6,485 nucleotides of DNA. It comes from Clostridiales bacterium (GTDB lineage: Bacteria > Bacillota > Clostridia > Oscillospirales > Ruminococcaceae). Where the stretch lies: positions 1 to 6,485 of the forward strand of contig JAQXIB010000264.1 in the NCBI GenBank assembly GCA_029007575.1, read 5' to 3'. A program made the position numbers and the translations under genes. The number at the start of each line of letters is the position of its first letter. Position 1 is the first letter of the stretch. A model generated the notes under the pieces. The model worked only from the letters and a program-made list of their open reading frames with translations. It had not been told where the DNA came from and made no database searches. Below, piece after piece: positions 5,947 through 6,485 of the stretch.

Positions 5947-6485
5947 TTACAAGATCGCCATCGCGTCGCCGAAGCTGAAAAAGCGATAGCGTTCCTCCAC
6001 TGCCGTTTGATACGCCTTCATGGTGTGCTCATATCCCATAAAGGCGGACACCAGCATGATCAGCGTGCTTTCCGGCAGATGAAAATTGGTGATCAAGCCG
6101 TCCAGCACCTGAAACCGATATCCCGGATAAATAAAGATGTCGGTATAGCCCTCCGCTTTGCAGATCTTGCCGTCATGAAGCGATGCCACGCTTTCTAATG
6201 TTCGGCAGCTTGTCGTCCCGACCGCAATCACCCGCTTGCCGTTCGCTTTGGTTTCGTTAATCAAGTCGGCGGTTTCCTGCGGCAGCTCATAATGCTCCGA
6301 ATGCATATGATGTTCGGTGATCTCTTTCGCCTTGACCGGGCGGAAGGTACCCAATCCTACATGCAGGGTGACATACCCGAATTTTACCCCTTTTGCCCGA
6401 ATCTTATCCATCAGTTCGGGCGTAAAATGCAGGCCCGCTGTCGGCGCTGCCGCTGAGCCGAGCTCCTTGGCATACACCGTCTGAT
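5947..6485 (-). CDS. queA: S-adenosylmethionine:tRNA ribosyltransferase-isomerase, 5' end cut by window
   Basis: QueA transfers and isomerises the ribosyl group of S-adenosylmethionine onto preQ1 in tRNA to give epoxyqueuosine, the step after Tgt. The window holds the C-terminal 178 or so residues of a protein that is usually about 340 long. The frame stays open through the window edge, so the apparent GTG at 6477 is an internal valine codon, not the start. Recognisable segments are QTVYAKELGSAAAPTAGLHF from the edge onward, then HVGLGTFRPV, HSEHYELP, AVGTTSCRTLES, LITNFHLPESTLIMLVSAF and the C-terminal SFGDAMAIL. The stop is TAA at 5949-5947. It is the most upstream visible gene of the queuosine cluster, 41 bases before the P-loop gene. 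The promoter is outside the window. Confidence 0.97.
   Translation of the reverse strand, partial: QTVYAKELGSAAAPTAGLHFTPELMDKIRAKGVKFGYVTLHVGLGTFRPVKAKEITEHHMHSEHYELPQETADLINETKANGKRVIAVGTTSCRTLESVASLHDGKICKAEGYTDIFIYPGYRFQVLDGLITNFHLPESTLIMLVSAFMGYEHTMKAYQTAVEERYRFFSFGDAMAIL

Overview
The window suggests a member of the Bacillota (Gram-positive, probably Clostridia-like). The evidence is strong AGGAGG-type ribosome binding sites, tight same-strand operons, a PheB-type (UPF0735) ACT protein, a Bacillus-type monofunctional aspartokinase with an in-frame internal start, and coding DNA of intermediate GC beside a very AT-rich spacer. Genus cannot be named from the sequence alone. All six genes are on the minus strand, so transcription runs from high to low coordinates. 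The longer plus-strand open frames lie opposite these genes and look like shadows.

Right part (4224-6485): a queuosine tRNA-modification cluster in the order queA (5' end cut by the window edge), an uncharacterised P-loop kinase-like gene, then tgt. Tgt exchanges guanine-34 of GUN-anticodon tRNAs for preQ1, and QueA then builds the epoxycyclopentanediol ring from S-adenosylmethionine. The role of the P-loop protein between them is unknown. The tgt active-site and zinc residues are intact.

Middle (3876-4223): a 348-base AT-rich spacer. It holds a good minus-strand sigma-A-type promoter with an extended -10 for the next operon. A dyad covers the likely transcription start, and a short motif (CACCTATT) recurs upstream. 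Near the tgt end there is a strong hairpin whose T-tract lies on the plus strand, the opposite of what the flanking genes need.

Left part (1-3875): an aspartate-family amino-acid operon in the order pheB-like ACT regulator, hom, thrB, lysC (3' end cut by the window edge). Together these provide the aspartokinase, homoserine dehydrogenase and homoserine kinase steps from aspartate to O-phosphohomoserine. Aspartate-semialdehyde dehydrogenase and threonine synthase are not in the window. The lysC reading frame carries a perfect internal Shine-Dalgarno and ATG at codon 246, which should give a separate C-terminal ACT-domain subunit, as in Bacillus subtilis aspartokinase II.

Overall this is mostly ordinary core metabolism. 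The points most worth checking are the regulatory spacer, the wrongly oriented terminator, the internal lysC start and the unknown kinase-like gene between queA and tgt.
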